A stretch of 64,000 bases of DNA from Castellaniella sp034675905 (lineage in GTDB: Bacteria > Pseudomonadota > Gammaproteobacteria > Burkholderiales > Burkholderiaceae_B). Below, one piece after another: positions 53,492 to 62,397 of the stretch. The translations under genes and the position numbers were made by a program. Within the stretch, counting starts at the first letter, position 1; every line of letters starts with the position of its first letter. The notes under the pieces are model-generated. The model saw only the letters and a list, made by a program, of their open reading frames with translations, searched no databases and had not been told where the DNA came from. Location of the stretch: contig NZ_JAUCCV010000004.1 of the NCBI RefSeq assembly GCF_034675905.1, positions 1 through 64,000 of the forward strand, given 5' to 3'.

Positions 53492-55347
53492 GAGTGATTC
53501 CTTTCCAAACGCTGGCGTATCGACGCCTCGATCCCTTGGGCATCCAGGCCGAGCCCGGCGAGGATGACCTTCTGGTCCCCATGATCAATGAATTCGTCCG
53601 GCAGCCCCAGCTGCAGAACCGGGCGCTCGATCGCCTCCCGATTGAAGTATTCCACGACGGCGCTGCCGGCGCCGCCCATGATGGCGGCCTCTTCCACCGT
53701 CACGAACAGCGTGTGCGTCGTCGCCAGCTGCGATAGCAGGGCCTCGTCCAGCGGCTTGACGAAACGCATGTCCACCAGCGTAGCATCCAGCGCCTGAGCG
53801 GCCTGAGCGGCTTGGGCCAGCAAGGTGCCAAACACCAGCACAGCGACCTGCCGCCCCTGGCGGCGCACGACGGCACGACCGATATCCACCGGCTCCAGGC
53901 TATCGCCAGGCTCGGCCCCGCACCCCGCCCCGCGCGGATAACGCACCGACGCAGGCCCGGGATGGTGATAGCAGGCATTGAGCAGCAGCCGGGCCTCGTG
54001 TTCGTCCGACGGCGTCGCCACGACCAGATTCGGAATGCAGCGCAGGTACGCGATGTCGTAATTGCCGGCATGGGTGGCGCCGTCCGCGCCGACGATACCG
54101 GCCCGGTCCAGAGCAAAGGTCACATCCAGATTCTGCAAAGCCACGTCATGAATCAACTGGTCGTAGCCGCGCTGCAGAAAGGTCGAATAAATGGCCACGA
54201 CGGGCTTGCAGCCTTCGCAGGCCAGACCCGCGGCAAACGTGACGGCATGCTGTTCCGCAATGCCGACGTCGAAATAGCGTTGCGGAAACTGCCGCTCGAA
54301 TTCCACCATCCCGCTGCCTTCGCGCATGGCGGGCGTGATGCCGACCAAACGGGCGTCGGCTTGCGCCATATCGCACAGCCAGCGGCCAAACACCTGGGTG
54401 AAGGTCCGGCGGGCCGGTTGAGCCGGTTTCTGTATCCCGACGGAAGGATCGAATTTGCCCGGCCCGTGGTACAGCACGGGATCAGCCTCGGCCAGCTTGT
54501 AGCCCTGCCCTTTACGCGTCACGACATGCAGGAACTGCAGCCCCTTGAGCGCCCGGATATTTTCCAGCATCGGGACCAGGGCTTCCAGATCGTGGCCGTC
54601 GATGGGCCCCATGTAATTGAAGCCCAGTTCCTCGAACAGGGTCGCCGGCGAGAGCATGCCTTTGGCGTGACCTTCGAGCTTGCGCGCCAGCGCCAGCGCC
54701 GGCGGCACGTGCTGCAGCATCGCTCGCCCCATCATCTTGGCGCGGGCATAGAATTGCCCCGACAGCAGGCGGGCGAAATAATAATTCAGGGCGCCGACCG
54801 GCGGTGAGATCGACATGTCGTTGTCGTTCAGCACCACCAGCAGATTGACGTCAGGCGTGACCCCCGCGTTATTCAAGGCCTCGAAAGCCATGCCCGCCGT
54901 CATGGCGCCATCGCCGATCACGGCAATGTGCTGACGGTCGATACCCTGGTTGCGGGCGGCCACCGCCATGCCCAGCGCAGCCGAAATCGAGGTGGACGAA
55001 TGCGCGGTGCCAAACGCGTCATAGGGGGATTCGCTGCGCTTGGGAAAACCGGAAATCCCGTTCATCTGCCGCAAACCGGGCATGGCCTGGCGTCTGCCGG
55101 TCAGAATCTTGTGCGCATAGGACTGGTGACCCACGTCCCAGATCAGGCGATCATCGGGCGTATTGAACACATAGTGCAGGGCCAGCGTCAGTTCGACCGT
55201 CCCCAGGTTCGAGGACAGGTGTCCGCCCGTGCGGGCGACCGAATCCAGGACGAACGCCCGCAGCTCAGTCGCCAGGTCTTTCAATTCCCGGCGGTCCAGG
55301 CGGCGCAGGTCGTCCGGCGAGGCGATGCCTTCCAATAGAGTTGTCAT
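53488..55347 (-). CDS. dxs: 1-deoxy-D-xylulose-5-phosphate synthase
   Basis: First enzyme of the MEP isoprenoid pathway, thiamine diphosphate-dependent. 619 residues. LSSNLGTVELTLALHYVFNT is near residue 45. The ThDP motif GDGAMTAGMAFEALNNAG is near 148 and continues with NDNDMSISPPVGAL. FVVFD-type elements such as GIAEQHAVTFAAGLACEGCK near 365 and RAGIVGADGATHAGNYDIAY near 410 follow. The start is at one of two adjacent ATGs, 55350 or 55347; I use 55347, which leaves better spacing to GAAGAAG. An extension to 55383 would overlap ispA. Operon order xseB-ispA-dxs-folE2. Confidence 0.95.
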   Translation of the reverse strand: MTTLLEGIASPDDLRRLDRRELKDLATELRAFVLDSVARTGGHLSSNLGTVELTLALHYVFNTPDDRLIWDVGHQSYAHKILTGRRQAMPGLRQMNGISGFPKRSESPYDAFGTAHSSTSISAALGMAVAARNQGIDRQHIAVIGDGAMTAGMAFEALNNAGVTPDVNLLVVLNDNDMSISPPVGALNYYFARLLSGQFYARAKMMGRAMLQHVPPALALARKLEGHAKGMLSPATLFEELGFNYMGPIDGHDLEALVPMLENIRALKGLQFLHVVTRKGQGYKLAEADPVLYHGPGKFDPSVGIQKPAQPARRTFTQVFGRWLCDMAQADARLVGITPAMREGSGMVEFERQFPQRYFDVGIAEQHAVTFAAGLACEGCKPVVAIYSTFLQRGYDQLIHDVALQNLDVTFALDRAGIVGADGATHAGNYDIAYLRCIPNLVVATPSDEHEARLLLNACYHHPGPASVRYPRGAGCGAEPGDSLEPVDIGRAVVRRQGRQVAVLVFGTLLAQAAQAAQALDATLVDMRFVKPLDEALLSQLATTHTLFVTVEEAAIMGGAGSAVVEYFNREAIERPVLQLGLPDEFIDHGDQKVILAGLGLDAQGIEASIRQRLERNHS

Positions 55348-55382
55348 CATGTCTTCTTCATGTCGGCTCGGCGCGCATGTCA

Positions 55383-56303
55383 TCAGTGCGTCCGGCCAAT
55401 GATGTAATCGGCAAGTTCGCGCAACCGGCAGGCCGACGGCCCCAGCGGCAACAGGGCCTGGCGGGCCTGCTCATGCAGATCCAGCAGCAATGCCCGGGAG
55501 GCATCCAGCCCCAGGATGGATACATAGGTAGGCTTGCCCTGCGCGGCGTCCTTGCCTGCGGTCTTGCCCAGCGTCGCGGAATCCGCCGTCACATCCAGAA
55601 TATCATCTACCACCTGAAATGCCAGCCCCATGGCGGCCGCGTAGGACTCCAGGCCGGTACGCACCGTGGAACTAGCCCCGGCCACCACGCCGCCCAGCAG
55701 GACGCTGGCTTCCAGCAGGGCGCCTGTTTTCATGCGATGCATGCGCTGCAGGGATTCGATCGACAAGGCATGGCCGACGCTGGCGCAATCGATCGCCTGC
55801 CCGCCCACCATGCCGTCTCCTCCGGCCGCCCGGGCCAGCAGCTGCACCGCCTGGACGATCAGCGCCGGCGCAATCGGCATCTGCGCCAGGCAATCAAAGG
55901 CCAGCGGCTGCAGCGCATCGCCCGCCAGCATGGCCAGGGCCTCGTCGTCGAACTGCCGATGGACAGTCGGCCGGCCGCGGCGCATATCGTCGTCATCCAT
56001 GCACGGCAAATCGTCATGAATCAGGGAATACGCATGAATCAATTCGACCGCGGCGGCAGCGCCGTCCAGCGCCAGATTCTGGGCGGGCAAGGCCACGCCC
56101 TGCGTGCAGCTGGCCTCGCCCGCTGCCAACACCAGCGCCGCCCGGATACGCTTGCCTGGACCCAGCACGGCATAGCGCATGGCCTCGTGCAGTCGCGCAG
56201 GACCATCGTCTTCCAGGGGCGGCAGCAATTCATCGAGTACCGCGCCGACATGCGACACGGTATCCCGCAGCCACGGATCAAAGCCAGCTGAAACCGCCGT
56301 CAT
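55383..56303 (-). CDS. ispA: Farnesyl diphosphate synthase (geranyltranstransferase)
   Basis: Condenses DMAPP/GPP with IPP to farnesyl diphosphate. 306 residues. The first aspartate-rich motif is in IHAYSLIHDDLPCMDDDDMR near residue 90 (DDxxxxD form of bacterial FPPS), and the second is GLAFQVVDDILDVTADS near 232 (DDxxD). GPGKRIRAALVLAAGEA near residue 48 binds diphosphate. The product feeds HpnD in the squalene route encoded 15 kb away. Four-base overlap with xseB. Confidence 0.94.
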   Translation of the reverse strand: MTAVSAGFDPWLRDTVSHVGAVLDELLPPLEDDGPARLHEAMRYAVLGPGKRIRAALVLAAGEASCTQGVALPAQNLALDGAAAAVELIHAYSLIHDDLPCMDDDDMRRGRPTVHRQFDDEALAMLAGDALQPLAFDCLAQMPIAPALIVQAVQLLARAAGGDGMVGGQAIDCASVGHALSIESLQRMHRMKTGALLEASVLLGGVVAGASSTVRTGLESYAAAMGLAFQVVDDILDVTADSATLGKTAGKDAAQGKPTYVSILGLDASRALLLDLHEQARQALLPLGPSACRLRELADYIIGRTH

Positions 56304-56578
56304 GACGCATCCTGCCCCTGAGCTCCCTCGAAGGGTTCCAGCAGCTGCCCCTGCAATACCTGCACCTGCTGCTCGGCGGCATCCAGCCGCTGCTGGCAGA
56401 CGCGCGCCAGCGCCACACCGCGCTGGTACAGCGCGATGGATTCTTCCAGGCCCAGATTGCCGTCATTCATGCGGGCGGCCAGCGACTCGAGCTCGACCAG
56501 CGCCGACTCGAAATCGGCGGGCAATGCCTCGACAGCCTGCGAATCATCGGGGCGCGGCGCAGTTTTTTCCTTGACCAT
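56300..56578 (-). CDS. xseB: Exodeoxyribonuclease VII small subunit
   Basis: Small subunit of a single-strand exonuclease. 92 residues. The conserved helical pair reads FESALVELESLAARMNDGNL then LGLEESIALYQRGVALARVC, residues about 23-62. N- and C-terminal tails are polar and variable. First gene of xseB-ispA-dxs-folE2, the usual arrangement in proteobacteria. The large subunit xseA is not in the window. Confidence 0.93.
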   Translation of the reverse strand: MVKEKTAPRPDDSQAVEALPADFESALVELESLAARMNDGNLGLEESIALYQRGVALARVCQQRLDAAEQQVQVLQGQLLEPFEGAQGQDAS

Positions 56579-56691
56579 GGGGTTTCATCATTGAAGTCCA
56601 GACTGGATTGTACGAGAACCCTGGGGCTGGGTGAAAATGCCTGCGGACGCCCTCTGGAGAAGCCTCAAAAAGCATGCAGACAGGGCTGGGG

Positions 56692-56697
56692 TACAAT
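56692..56697 (+). promoter_or_regulatory. -10 box candidate upstream of the Rieske gene
   Basis: TACAAT lies 86 bases before the start codon and 13 bases before the leader hairpin. No good -35 is visible. If used, transcription would begin near 56704, almost at the hairpin. Confidence 0.3.
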
Positions 56698-56709
56698 TTT
56701 TGCCCCTGG

Positions 56710-56731
56710 CCCGTCTTCGACGGGTGTTTTT
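56710..56731 (+). terminator. Terminator-like hairpin with T-tract in the leader of the Rieske gene
   Basis: A perfect six-base stem CCCGTC (56710-56715), loop TTC, GACGGG (56719-56724) is followed by TGTTTTT. The T-tract is on the plus strand, so it would stop plus-strand transcription, yet no plus-strand gene ends here: upstream is divergent xseB. A second hairpin, CCGGC (56739-56743) with GCCGG (56751-56755), follows before the ATG at 56778. This suggests attenuation of the Rieske gene, but no leader peptide or ligand site is recognised. Confidence 0.5.
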
Positions 56732-56777
56732 CTTCGCACCGGCATCGCCAGCCGGCTTCTTTCTCTGCGGGGGAATC

Positions 56778-57929
56778 ATGAGCCACCCAAGCATCCCTGC
56801 CGGCGCGGATCTATCCAGCCAGCTGCCTGTCCACCACTATTTTGACCCAGCAATCCTGGCACAGGAGCGCGAGCGGATTTTCGCCCGTAGCGCCCGCTAT
56901 GTCGGCCACGAACAGATGGTGCCCGAATCCGGCGATTGGCGCACCCTGACCCACGAAGGCGGCGGACGCGTGCTGCTGCGTGACCGCCACGACATCCGCC
57001 TGCTGTCCAATGTCTGCCGCCATCGCCAAGCCCTGATGCTGGGCAGCCAGGACGGCAAGGACGCCTCCTGCGCCGCCGGCAATCTGTGCCAAACGGGAGG
57101 CCGCATCCTGTGCCCGGTGCATCACTGGAGCTACGATCCCCAGGGCAAGCTGCTGGATGCGCCGCTGTTTCCAGAACAACCCGATCTCCGGCTGACGGAT
57201 TTCCCCCTGCACCGCTACCATGGCCTGCTATTCGAAGGAAACCGCGATCCCAGCCGGGATCTGGACGATCTGTTCGACCGCCCTGCATTCGACTTCAGCG
57301 GCTATCAGCTGGACCATATCGAAACCCATACCTGCCGCTACAACTGGAAGACCTTCATCGAGGTCTACCTGGAGGACTACCACGTCGGCCCCTTCCATCC
57401 CGGACTGGGGCAGTTCGTGACCTGCGACGATCTGAGCTGGGAATTCGGCGAATGCCACAGCATGCAGACGGTCGGCGTGCACCAGGCCCTGACGCAGCCC
57501 GGCACGGACATCTACCGCCAGTGGCACGACCGCCTGCTGCACTACCGATCCGGTTCGGCGCCGGACTTCGGCGCTATCTGGGTGACGTATTTCCCCACCC
57601 ATATGATCGAGCTCTACCCCCATGTGCTGGTGCTATCCACCCTGCACCCGGTCAGCCCCCAGGAAACGGTCAACGTCATCGAGTTCTACTATCCCGAGGA
57701 AATCGTCGCCTTCGAGCGCGAATTCATCGAAGCGCAACGGGCTGCCTACATGGAAACCGCGGTGGAAGACGACGAGATCGCCGAACGCATGGATGCCGGG
57801 CGGCGCGCCCTGTTGAGCCGGGGCGTCAGCGAATGCGGCCCCTACCAGAGCCCCCTGGAAGACGGCATGGCGCATTTCCATGCCTGGTACCGGCGTTTGA
57901 TGAACCAACCGGACGACCGGCGGGCGTAA
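56778..57929 (+). CDS. Rieske non-heme iron oxygenase, alpha-subunit type
   Basis: Oxygenase with a Rieske [2Fe-2S] domain and a mononuclear iron domain. 383 residues from MSHPSIPAGADLS at 56778; GGGGGA precedes the ATG. Rieske ligands are Cys80 and His82 (CRH) and Cys112 and His115 (CPVH). The 29 residues between the pairs, with extra Cys98 and Cys104, exceed the usual 15-17. The iron site is in NWKTFIEVYLEDYHVGPFHP, with His202 and His207. There is no reductase or ferredoxin gene beside it and the substrate is unknown. A hairpin (57919-57937) overlies its stop. Confidence 0.85.
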   Translation: MSHPSIPAGADLSSQLPVHHYFDPAILAQERERIFARSARYVGHEQMVPESGDWRTLTHEGGGRVLLRDRHDIRLLSNVCRHRQALMLGSQDGKDASCAAGNLCQTGGRILCPVHHWSYDPQGKLLDAPLFPEQPDLRLTDFPLHRYHGLLFEGNRDPSRDLDDLFDRPAFDFSGYQLDHIETHTCRYNWKTFIEVYLEDYHVGPFHPGLGQFVTCDDLSWEFGECHSMQTVGVHQALTQPGTDIYRQWHDRLLHYRSGSAPDFGAIWVTYFPTHMIELYPHVLVLSTLHPVSPQETVNVIEFYYPEEIVAFEREFIEAQRAAYMETAVEDDEIAERMDAGRRALLSRGVSECGPYQSPLEDGMAHFHAWYRRLMNQPDDRRA

Positions 57930-57937
57930 TGCCCGCC
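57919..57937. terminator. Hairpin at the Rieske gene stop codon
   Basis: GGCGGGC (57919-57925), loop GTAAT containing the stop codon, GCCCGCC (57931-57937): a perfect seven-base stem between convergent genes. No T-tract follows on either strand, so it may only slow or end transcription inefficiently. Confidence 0.4.
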
Positions 57938-57944
57938 TGATGGC

Positions 57945-58811
57945 TCAGCGGCCGCGCGCTACCGGACGGTCCGGGTCGCTGCACCATTCGCTCCAGGATC
58001 CCGGATACAGGGCAGAACCCCGTAAACCGGCCAATTCCATTGCAAAGACATTGTGGCAGGCCGTGATACCCGAGCCGCACTGGTGCACGATGCCATGATC
58101 CAGCCGGTCACCCAGCAGGGATTCGAATTCCTGGCGCAAACGCGCTGGAGACTTGAATCGTCCGTCGGATTCCACATTCTGCACGAAGGGCCGATTCACG
58201 GCGCCGGGAATATGGCCGCCCACCGGATCAATGGGCTCGACCTCGCCGCTGAAACGCTCGGGCGCCCGGGCATCCAGCACTGTGAAGCGCGGTTCATCCA
58301 GATTCGCCAAGACCGCCCGAGCATCCACCGAGGGCATGGACGGCTGCCCCGTCAGCACCAGGCCCTGCAGGGCCTGGGCTTCGCTGACCGACGCAACCCG
58401 CGCACCAGTTTCCACTGCACCGCCTGTGGCCTGCCAGGCCGCCCAGCCGCCATCCAGCACGGCCACCGATTCGTGCCCCAGCCAGCGCAGCATCCACCAG
58501 AGATGAGCGGCGAACATGCTGTTGCCGGCGTCATAGACCACAACATCCGAGCGCGCCGTCAGCCCCTGAGCGCGCAACAAGGCAGCGAAATCCGCCCGGT
58601 CCGGCAAGGGATGACGGCCATTGCGTCCGGACCGCAGCGCGCACAACTGGGTTTCATGATCCAGATACAGGGCTCCCGGGATATGGCCGGCCTCGTAGGC
58701 GCGTCGACCGGCCTGATGATCCGAGAGCTCATGGCGCACGTCGAACACCAGGCAGCCCGGGCGGCTCAAGCGCTCTTGCAATGCCTCGGCCTGAATCAAT
58801 AGGTCGGTCAT
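57945..58811 (-). CDS. sseA: 3-mercaptopyruvate/thiosulfate sulfurtransferase
   Basis: Two-rhodanese-domain sulfurtransferase of 288 residues. The N-terminal inactive domain contains FDVRHELSDHQAGRRAYEAG and VVYDAGNSMFAAHLWWMLRW. The C-terminal active domain has VLDARAPERFSGEVEPIDPV near 180 and the catalytic loop around Cys245, HQCGSGITACHN. A CGSGxTA loop is the form associated with 3-mercaptopyruvate as donor, whereas thiosulfate enzymes usually have CRKGVTA. It overlaps the EamA gene by four bases. Confidence 0.88.
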   Translation of the reverse strand: MTDLLIQAEALQERLSRPGCLVFDVRHELSDHQAGRRAYEAGHIPGALYLDHETQLCALRSGRNGRHPLPDRADFAALLRAQGLTARSDVVVYDAGNSMFAAHLWWMLRWLGHESVAVLDGGWAAWQATGGAVETGARVASVSEAQALQGLVLTGQPSMPSVDARAVLANLDEPRFTVLDARAPERFSGEVEPIDPVGGHIPGAVNRPFVQNVESDGRFKSPARLRQEFESLLGDRLDHGIVHQCGSGITACHNVFAMELAGLRGSALYPGSWSEWCSDPDRPVARGR

Positions 58812-59731
58812 GATGGGTTTACCTCCTTGGTCTGCGAAACCTCTGCTGGCGAATGCCCACGATCATGCAGGGTGCGGGATTCCATATGCGTGCGCCACAC
58901 CGACAGCAAGCCGGAGCCGATAATCAGCGCCATGCCGGCCCAGGCCAGCGGCGCCGGCCGGTCGCCCCAGAACAGAACGCCGATCAGCGCGGCAAAGATG
59001 ATGGTGGTGTACTGCAAGGCGGCCGTCAACAGGGTAGACCCCAGACCGAAGGCGCGCGTCATGGTCAGCTGCCCGACCAGGCCCGCCAGGCCCAAGCCCA
59101 TCAGGGTCAACAGCGTCAGAGGGTCGCTCGTGCGCCAGCCCTGCACACCGACGCCGACCAGACCGCTTGCGCACACGCCGATTGAAAAGAGCAGCACCGT
59201 GCGCCATTCGGGTTCGCCGATCCGGCCCAGCTGGCGGATCTGCATCATAGCCACGGCAGCCAACCCGCCGCCGCCCAGCCCCATCAGGGCTGCCAGCCAC
59301 TGGTCGCGTTCGACACTGGGCCGCAGCACGCCCAGCACCCCCAAAAACCCGGCCAGCACCGCCAGGATACGGATCGGATCACGCTGAGCGCCGCCAAAAA
59401 ACAGCAGCCAGCCGGCAATGAACAGCGGCGCGGTGTAGTTCAGGCTGACGGCGGTGGCCAGGGCCAGGTGCGACAAGGCGAAAAACCCCAGCCACATCGA
59501 CACGATGCCGCTGATGTTGCGCCAGATGTGCGGGCGCCAGCGCGTGGGGCTCAGGGTTCGGCGGGTGGAACGGGCCCAGAAGAACAGCAGCAGCACAGAA
59601 GGAATGCCGCGAAACAGCACGATTTCGGGCAGCGTGGCGCCCAGATCGGCTGCAACCTTGACGAAGGCCCCCATCATGGCGAACATCGCACAGGCCAGCA
59701 ACATCCATAAGGACTGCATGTTTGTCACCAC
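58808..59731 (-). CDS. EamA/DMT family transporter
   Basis: Inner-membrane drug/metabolite exporter of the DMT superfamily. 307 residues and ten predicted helices in two EamA repeats. The first repeat begins LWMLLACAMFAMMGAFVKVA with VLFRGIPSVLLLFFWA, the second near residue 160 with RTVLLFSIGVCASGLVGVGV. ATIIFAALIGVLFWGDRPAPLAW-type sequence (IFAALIGVLFWGDRPAPLAW) marks the end. The C-terminal tail is hydrophilic. Substrate unknown; coupling to the sulfurtransferase gene hints at sulfur compounds, which is only inference. Confidence 0.85.
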   Translation of the reverse strand: MVTNMQSLWMLLACAMFAMMGAFVKVAADLGATLPEIVLFRGIPSVLLLFFWARSTRRTLSPTRWRPHIWRNISGIVSMWLGFFALSHLALATAVSLNYTAPLFIAGWLLFFGGAQRDPIRILAVLAGFLGVLGVLRPSVERDQWLAALMGLGGGGLAAVAMMQIRQLGRIGEPEWRTVLLFSIGVCASGLVGVGVQGWRTSDPLTLLTLMGLGLAGLVGQLTMTRAFGLGSTLLTAALQYTTIIFAALIGVLFWGDRPAPLAWAGMALIIGSGLLSVWRTHMESRTLHDRGHSPAEVSQTKEVNPS

Positions 59732-59760
59732 AACAGGATACAGTTCTCAAAGCCGATACT
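59732..59760 (+). promoter_or_regulatory. Promoter of htpX
   Basis: TTGTCA (59732-59737) and GATACT (59755-59760) are separated by exactly 17 bases and point to a start near 59767, about 40 bases before the htpX ATG. The -35 differs from consensus by one base. It lies in the 76-base gap between divergent genes. Confidence 0.5.
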
Positions 59761-59807
59761 ATACACTTTGAGCACATCAAAACCCGACTCGCGGAGCCGT
59801 CTTTCAC

Positions 59808-60683
59808 ATGAAGCGCATTATCCTGTTCCTTGCAACCAATATGGCGGTGATGCTGGTGCTCAGCATCACCATGAACCTGCTGGGCGTTGGCCGCTACCTG
59901 ACGGCCAACGGCATCAACCCCGCCCAGTTGCTGGTCTTTGCCGCCGTGATCGGCTTTGGCGGTTCCATCATTTCGCTGCTGATGAGCAAATGGATGGCCA
60001 AGACCAGTACGGGCGCCCAGATCATCGACCCGCAAGCCCCGCGCAACCCGCGTGAAGCCTGGCTGGTCGACACCGTGCATCAACTGGCCGACCGCGCCGG
60101 CATCGGCCGCCCCGAAGTCGCCATCTACGAGGGCGCCCCCAACGCCTTTGCCACCGGCGCCTTTCGCAATGATTCCCTGGTGGCGGTCTCGACCGGCCTG
60201 CTGTCATCCATGACCGAAGAAGAAGTCACCGCCGTCCTGGGACACGAGATCGCGCACATCGCCAACGGCGACATGGTCACGCTGACCCTGATCCAGGGCG
60301 TGGTCAACACCTTCGTGATTTTTCTCTCGCGCCTGGTGGGCTATTTCATCGACCGCGCCATCCTGAAAAACGAGCGCGGGGTGGGCATGGGCTACTACGC
60401 CAGCGTCTTTGTCTGTGAAATCCTGTTCGGCGTCATCGCCTCGATCATCGTCGCCTGGTTTTCCCGCCAGCGCGAATATCGGGCCGATGCGGGCTCCGCC
60501 CATCTGCTGGGCGCCCGCGAACCCATGATCCGGGCGCTGGCGCGGCTGGGCGGGGTCGAGGCCGGCGAGCTGCCTAAATCCTTCCAGGCAGCCGGTATCG
60601 CCGGCGGCGGGCTGGGCGCCCTCTTCGCCTCGCACCCGCCCATCGAGCAGCGCATCGAAGCCCTGCGCCGCCAGCAGGCTTAA
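59808..60683 (+). CDS. htpX: Membrane zinc metalloprotease HtpX
   Basis: Inner-membrane M48 protease that degrades misfolded membrane proteins together with FtsH. 291 residues. Two N-terminal helices (residues about 5-25 and 40-58) are present. The zinc motif HEIAH is at residues 146-150, with the third ligand in the later REYRADAGSAHLLG near 224. Two further hydrophobic segments follow the zinc motif. It ends with the typical FASHPPIEQRIEALRRQ. 15 bases separate it from the Na/Pi gene on the same strand. Confidence 0.95.
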   Translation: MKRIILFLATNMAVMLVLSITMNLLGVGRYLTANGINPAQLLVFAAVIGFGGSIISLLMSKWMAKTSTGAQIIDPQAPRNPREAWLVDTVHQLADRAGIGRPEVAIYEGAPNAFATGAFRNDSLVAVSTGLLSSMTEEEVTAVLGHEIAHIANGDMVTLTLIQGVVNTFVIFLSRLVGYFIDRAILKNERGVGMGYYASVFVCEILFGVIASIIVAWFSRQREYRADAGSAHLLGAREPMIRALARLGGVEAGELPKSFQAAGIAGGGLGALFASHPPIEQRIEALRRQQA

Positions 60684-60698
60684 GCATCCGGCCCGCCC

Positions 60699-62357
60699 AT
60701 GAGAGAACTCCAGGTCATCGTCGCCTTCAGCGGTTTCATCGCCCTGCTGCTATGGGGTGTGCACATGGTGCAGACCGGCGTACAGCGGGCCTTCGGCAAG
60801 AACCTGGGATTGTGGATGGGCCGTGCCATGGGGTCTTTGCCCCGCGCATTCGGCACCGGCCTGCTCGTCACCGCCGCTATCCAAAGCAGCACCGCCACCG
60901 GCCTGATGATCGCCGGCTTTGCGATGGATGGCCTGGTCTCTCTGGTGCCCGGCCTGGCCGCCATGCTGGGGGCCAACGTCGGCACGACCCTGATCGTGCA
61001 GGCGCTGTCCTTCAATCCGACGATGCTGGCGCCCGGCCTGATCCTGATCGGCGTCTGGATGTTCCGCCACTATGCCCCTGGCCGCACTCGGGATCTGGGA
61101 CGGGCGTTCATCGGCCTGGGCCTGCTGCTGCTGTCTCTGGACGAACTGGTCTCCATGTTCGAACCGCTGAACAGCGCGCCCATGCTGGGCACGGCGCTCG
61201 AGGCCCTGGGCGAGGCGCCTTTGCTGGCGTTGCTGGCCAGCACCGCACTGACCTGGGCTTCCCATTCCAGCGTAGCGGTCGTGGTGCTGATCATGTCGCT
61301 GGCGCACCATGGCTTAGCCGATCCCACGCTGGCCTACACCCTGGTGCTGGGCGCCAATCTGGGTACTGCCATCAACCCGGTGCTGGAAGGCGGTCATGAT
61401 GATAACCCGGCGTCTCGCCGGCTGCCCGCGGGCAATCTGGGCACCCGGATCATCGGCTGCCTGCTGGGCATGGCGCTGCTGCCCTGGGCGCCCGACATCA
61501 TGCAGGCGCTGGGCCAGGACTCGGCCCACGGCGTGGCCAATTTCCACCTGATCTTCAACCTGATCGTGGCCGCCTGCTTCATGCCGCTGCTGCGGCCCTA
61601 CGCCCGCCTGCTTCAGCGGCTGTTGCCGCAACGCAGCAACCCGGACGACCCCGCCCGTCCTCGCTACCTGGACGAATCCGCCCGCGAAGTGCCCGCCGTA
61701 GCGCTGGGTCAGGCCGCACGGGAAGCCCTGCGCCTGACGGACCTGCTGCGCGAATCCTTGCAGCTGACGCAACGCGCCCTGCTGCAAGACGACGGCCAGG
61801 CCATTGGCCGCGCCCGTTATCTGAACAGCGTCATCGGCGAATTGGACCAATCCGTCACCACCTACCTGGCAACGCTGGACCAAGAAAGCCTCAGCCCTGA
61901 CGACGAACAGTATCTGAAAGCCATCCTGAGCTTCTCCATGAACATGGCCCATGCGGCCAGCGTCTCGGGCATGGGGCTGCTGGGCCATGCCAGCCGTCTG
62001 CACAAAAAGCACTGGGCGCTGGACAGCGAACAGCAGGCTGAACTGAGCAGCACGCTGGATCGCCTGCTGCGCAACCTGCGTCAGGCGGCATCCCTGTTCG
62101 TGTCCGGCGACCGCCAGGTGGCGCGCAATCTGGCATTCGAAAAAGAGTATTTTCGCAACCTGGAGACCAAGGCCGCCGACCGCCACCTGGAGCGCATCAA
62201 GACCGGCCGGATCGACGTCGCCGATGTCGGCGCCTTCTATCTGGAAGTCCTGCGCGACACGGGAGGCGTCAACGCCTATCTGGTCAACGCCGCCGCCTAC
62301 CCGGTCCTGGCGCGCTACGGCGAACTGCTGCCCAACCGGCTGCGCGAGACCGACTGA
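60699..62357 (+). CDS. Na/Pi cotransporter family protein with PhoU-like C-terminus
   Basis: Predicted sodium-dependent phosphate carrier of the NptA/PNaS family. 552 residues. The N-terminal membrane part holds two QSST-type repeats: TAAIQSSTATGLMIAGFAMD near residue 60 with GANVGTTLIVQ, and TWASHSSVAVVVLIMSLAHH near 190 with LGANLGTAINPVLEGG. The C-terminal 200 residues are helical and PhoU-like (ESLQLTQRALLQDDGQAIGR). Direction of phosphate movement is not settled for the bacterial family; some act in phosphate export. A possible operon with htpX by spacing. Confidence 0.9.
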   Translation: MRELQVIVAFSGFIALLLWGVHMVQTGVQRAFGKNLGLWMGRAMGSLPRAFGTGLLVTAAIQSSTATGLMIAGFAMDGLVSLVPGLAAMLGANVGTTLIVQALSFNPTMLAPGLILIGVWMFRHYAPGRTRDLGRAFIGLGLLLLSLDELVSMFEPLNSAPMLGTALEALGEAPLLALLASTALTWASHSSVAVVVLIMSLAHHGLADPTLAYTLVLGANLGTAINPVLEGGHDDNPASRRLPAGNLGTRIIGCLLGMALLPWAPDIMQALGQDSAHGVANFHLIFNLIVAACFMPLLRPYARLLQRLLPQRSNPDDPARPRYLDESAREVPAVALGQAAREALRLTDLLRESLQLTQRALLQDDGQAIGRARYLNSVIGELDQSVTTYLATLDQESLSPDDEQYLKAILSFSMNMAHAASVSGMGLLGHASRLHKKHWALDSEQQAELSSTLDRLLRNLRQAASLFVSGDRQVARNLAFEKEYFRNLETKAADRHLERIKTGRIDVADVGAFYLEVLRDTGGVNAYLVNAAAYPVLARYGELLPNRLRETD

Positions 62358-62397
62358 ACACCGCCGGCATCCGCCCGCCGTGCAGCGCAGGCGCCCC

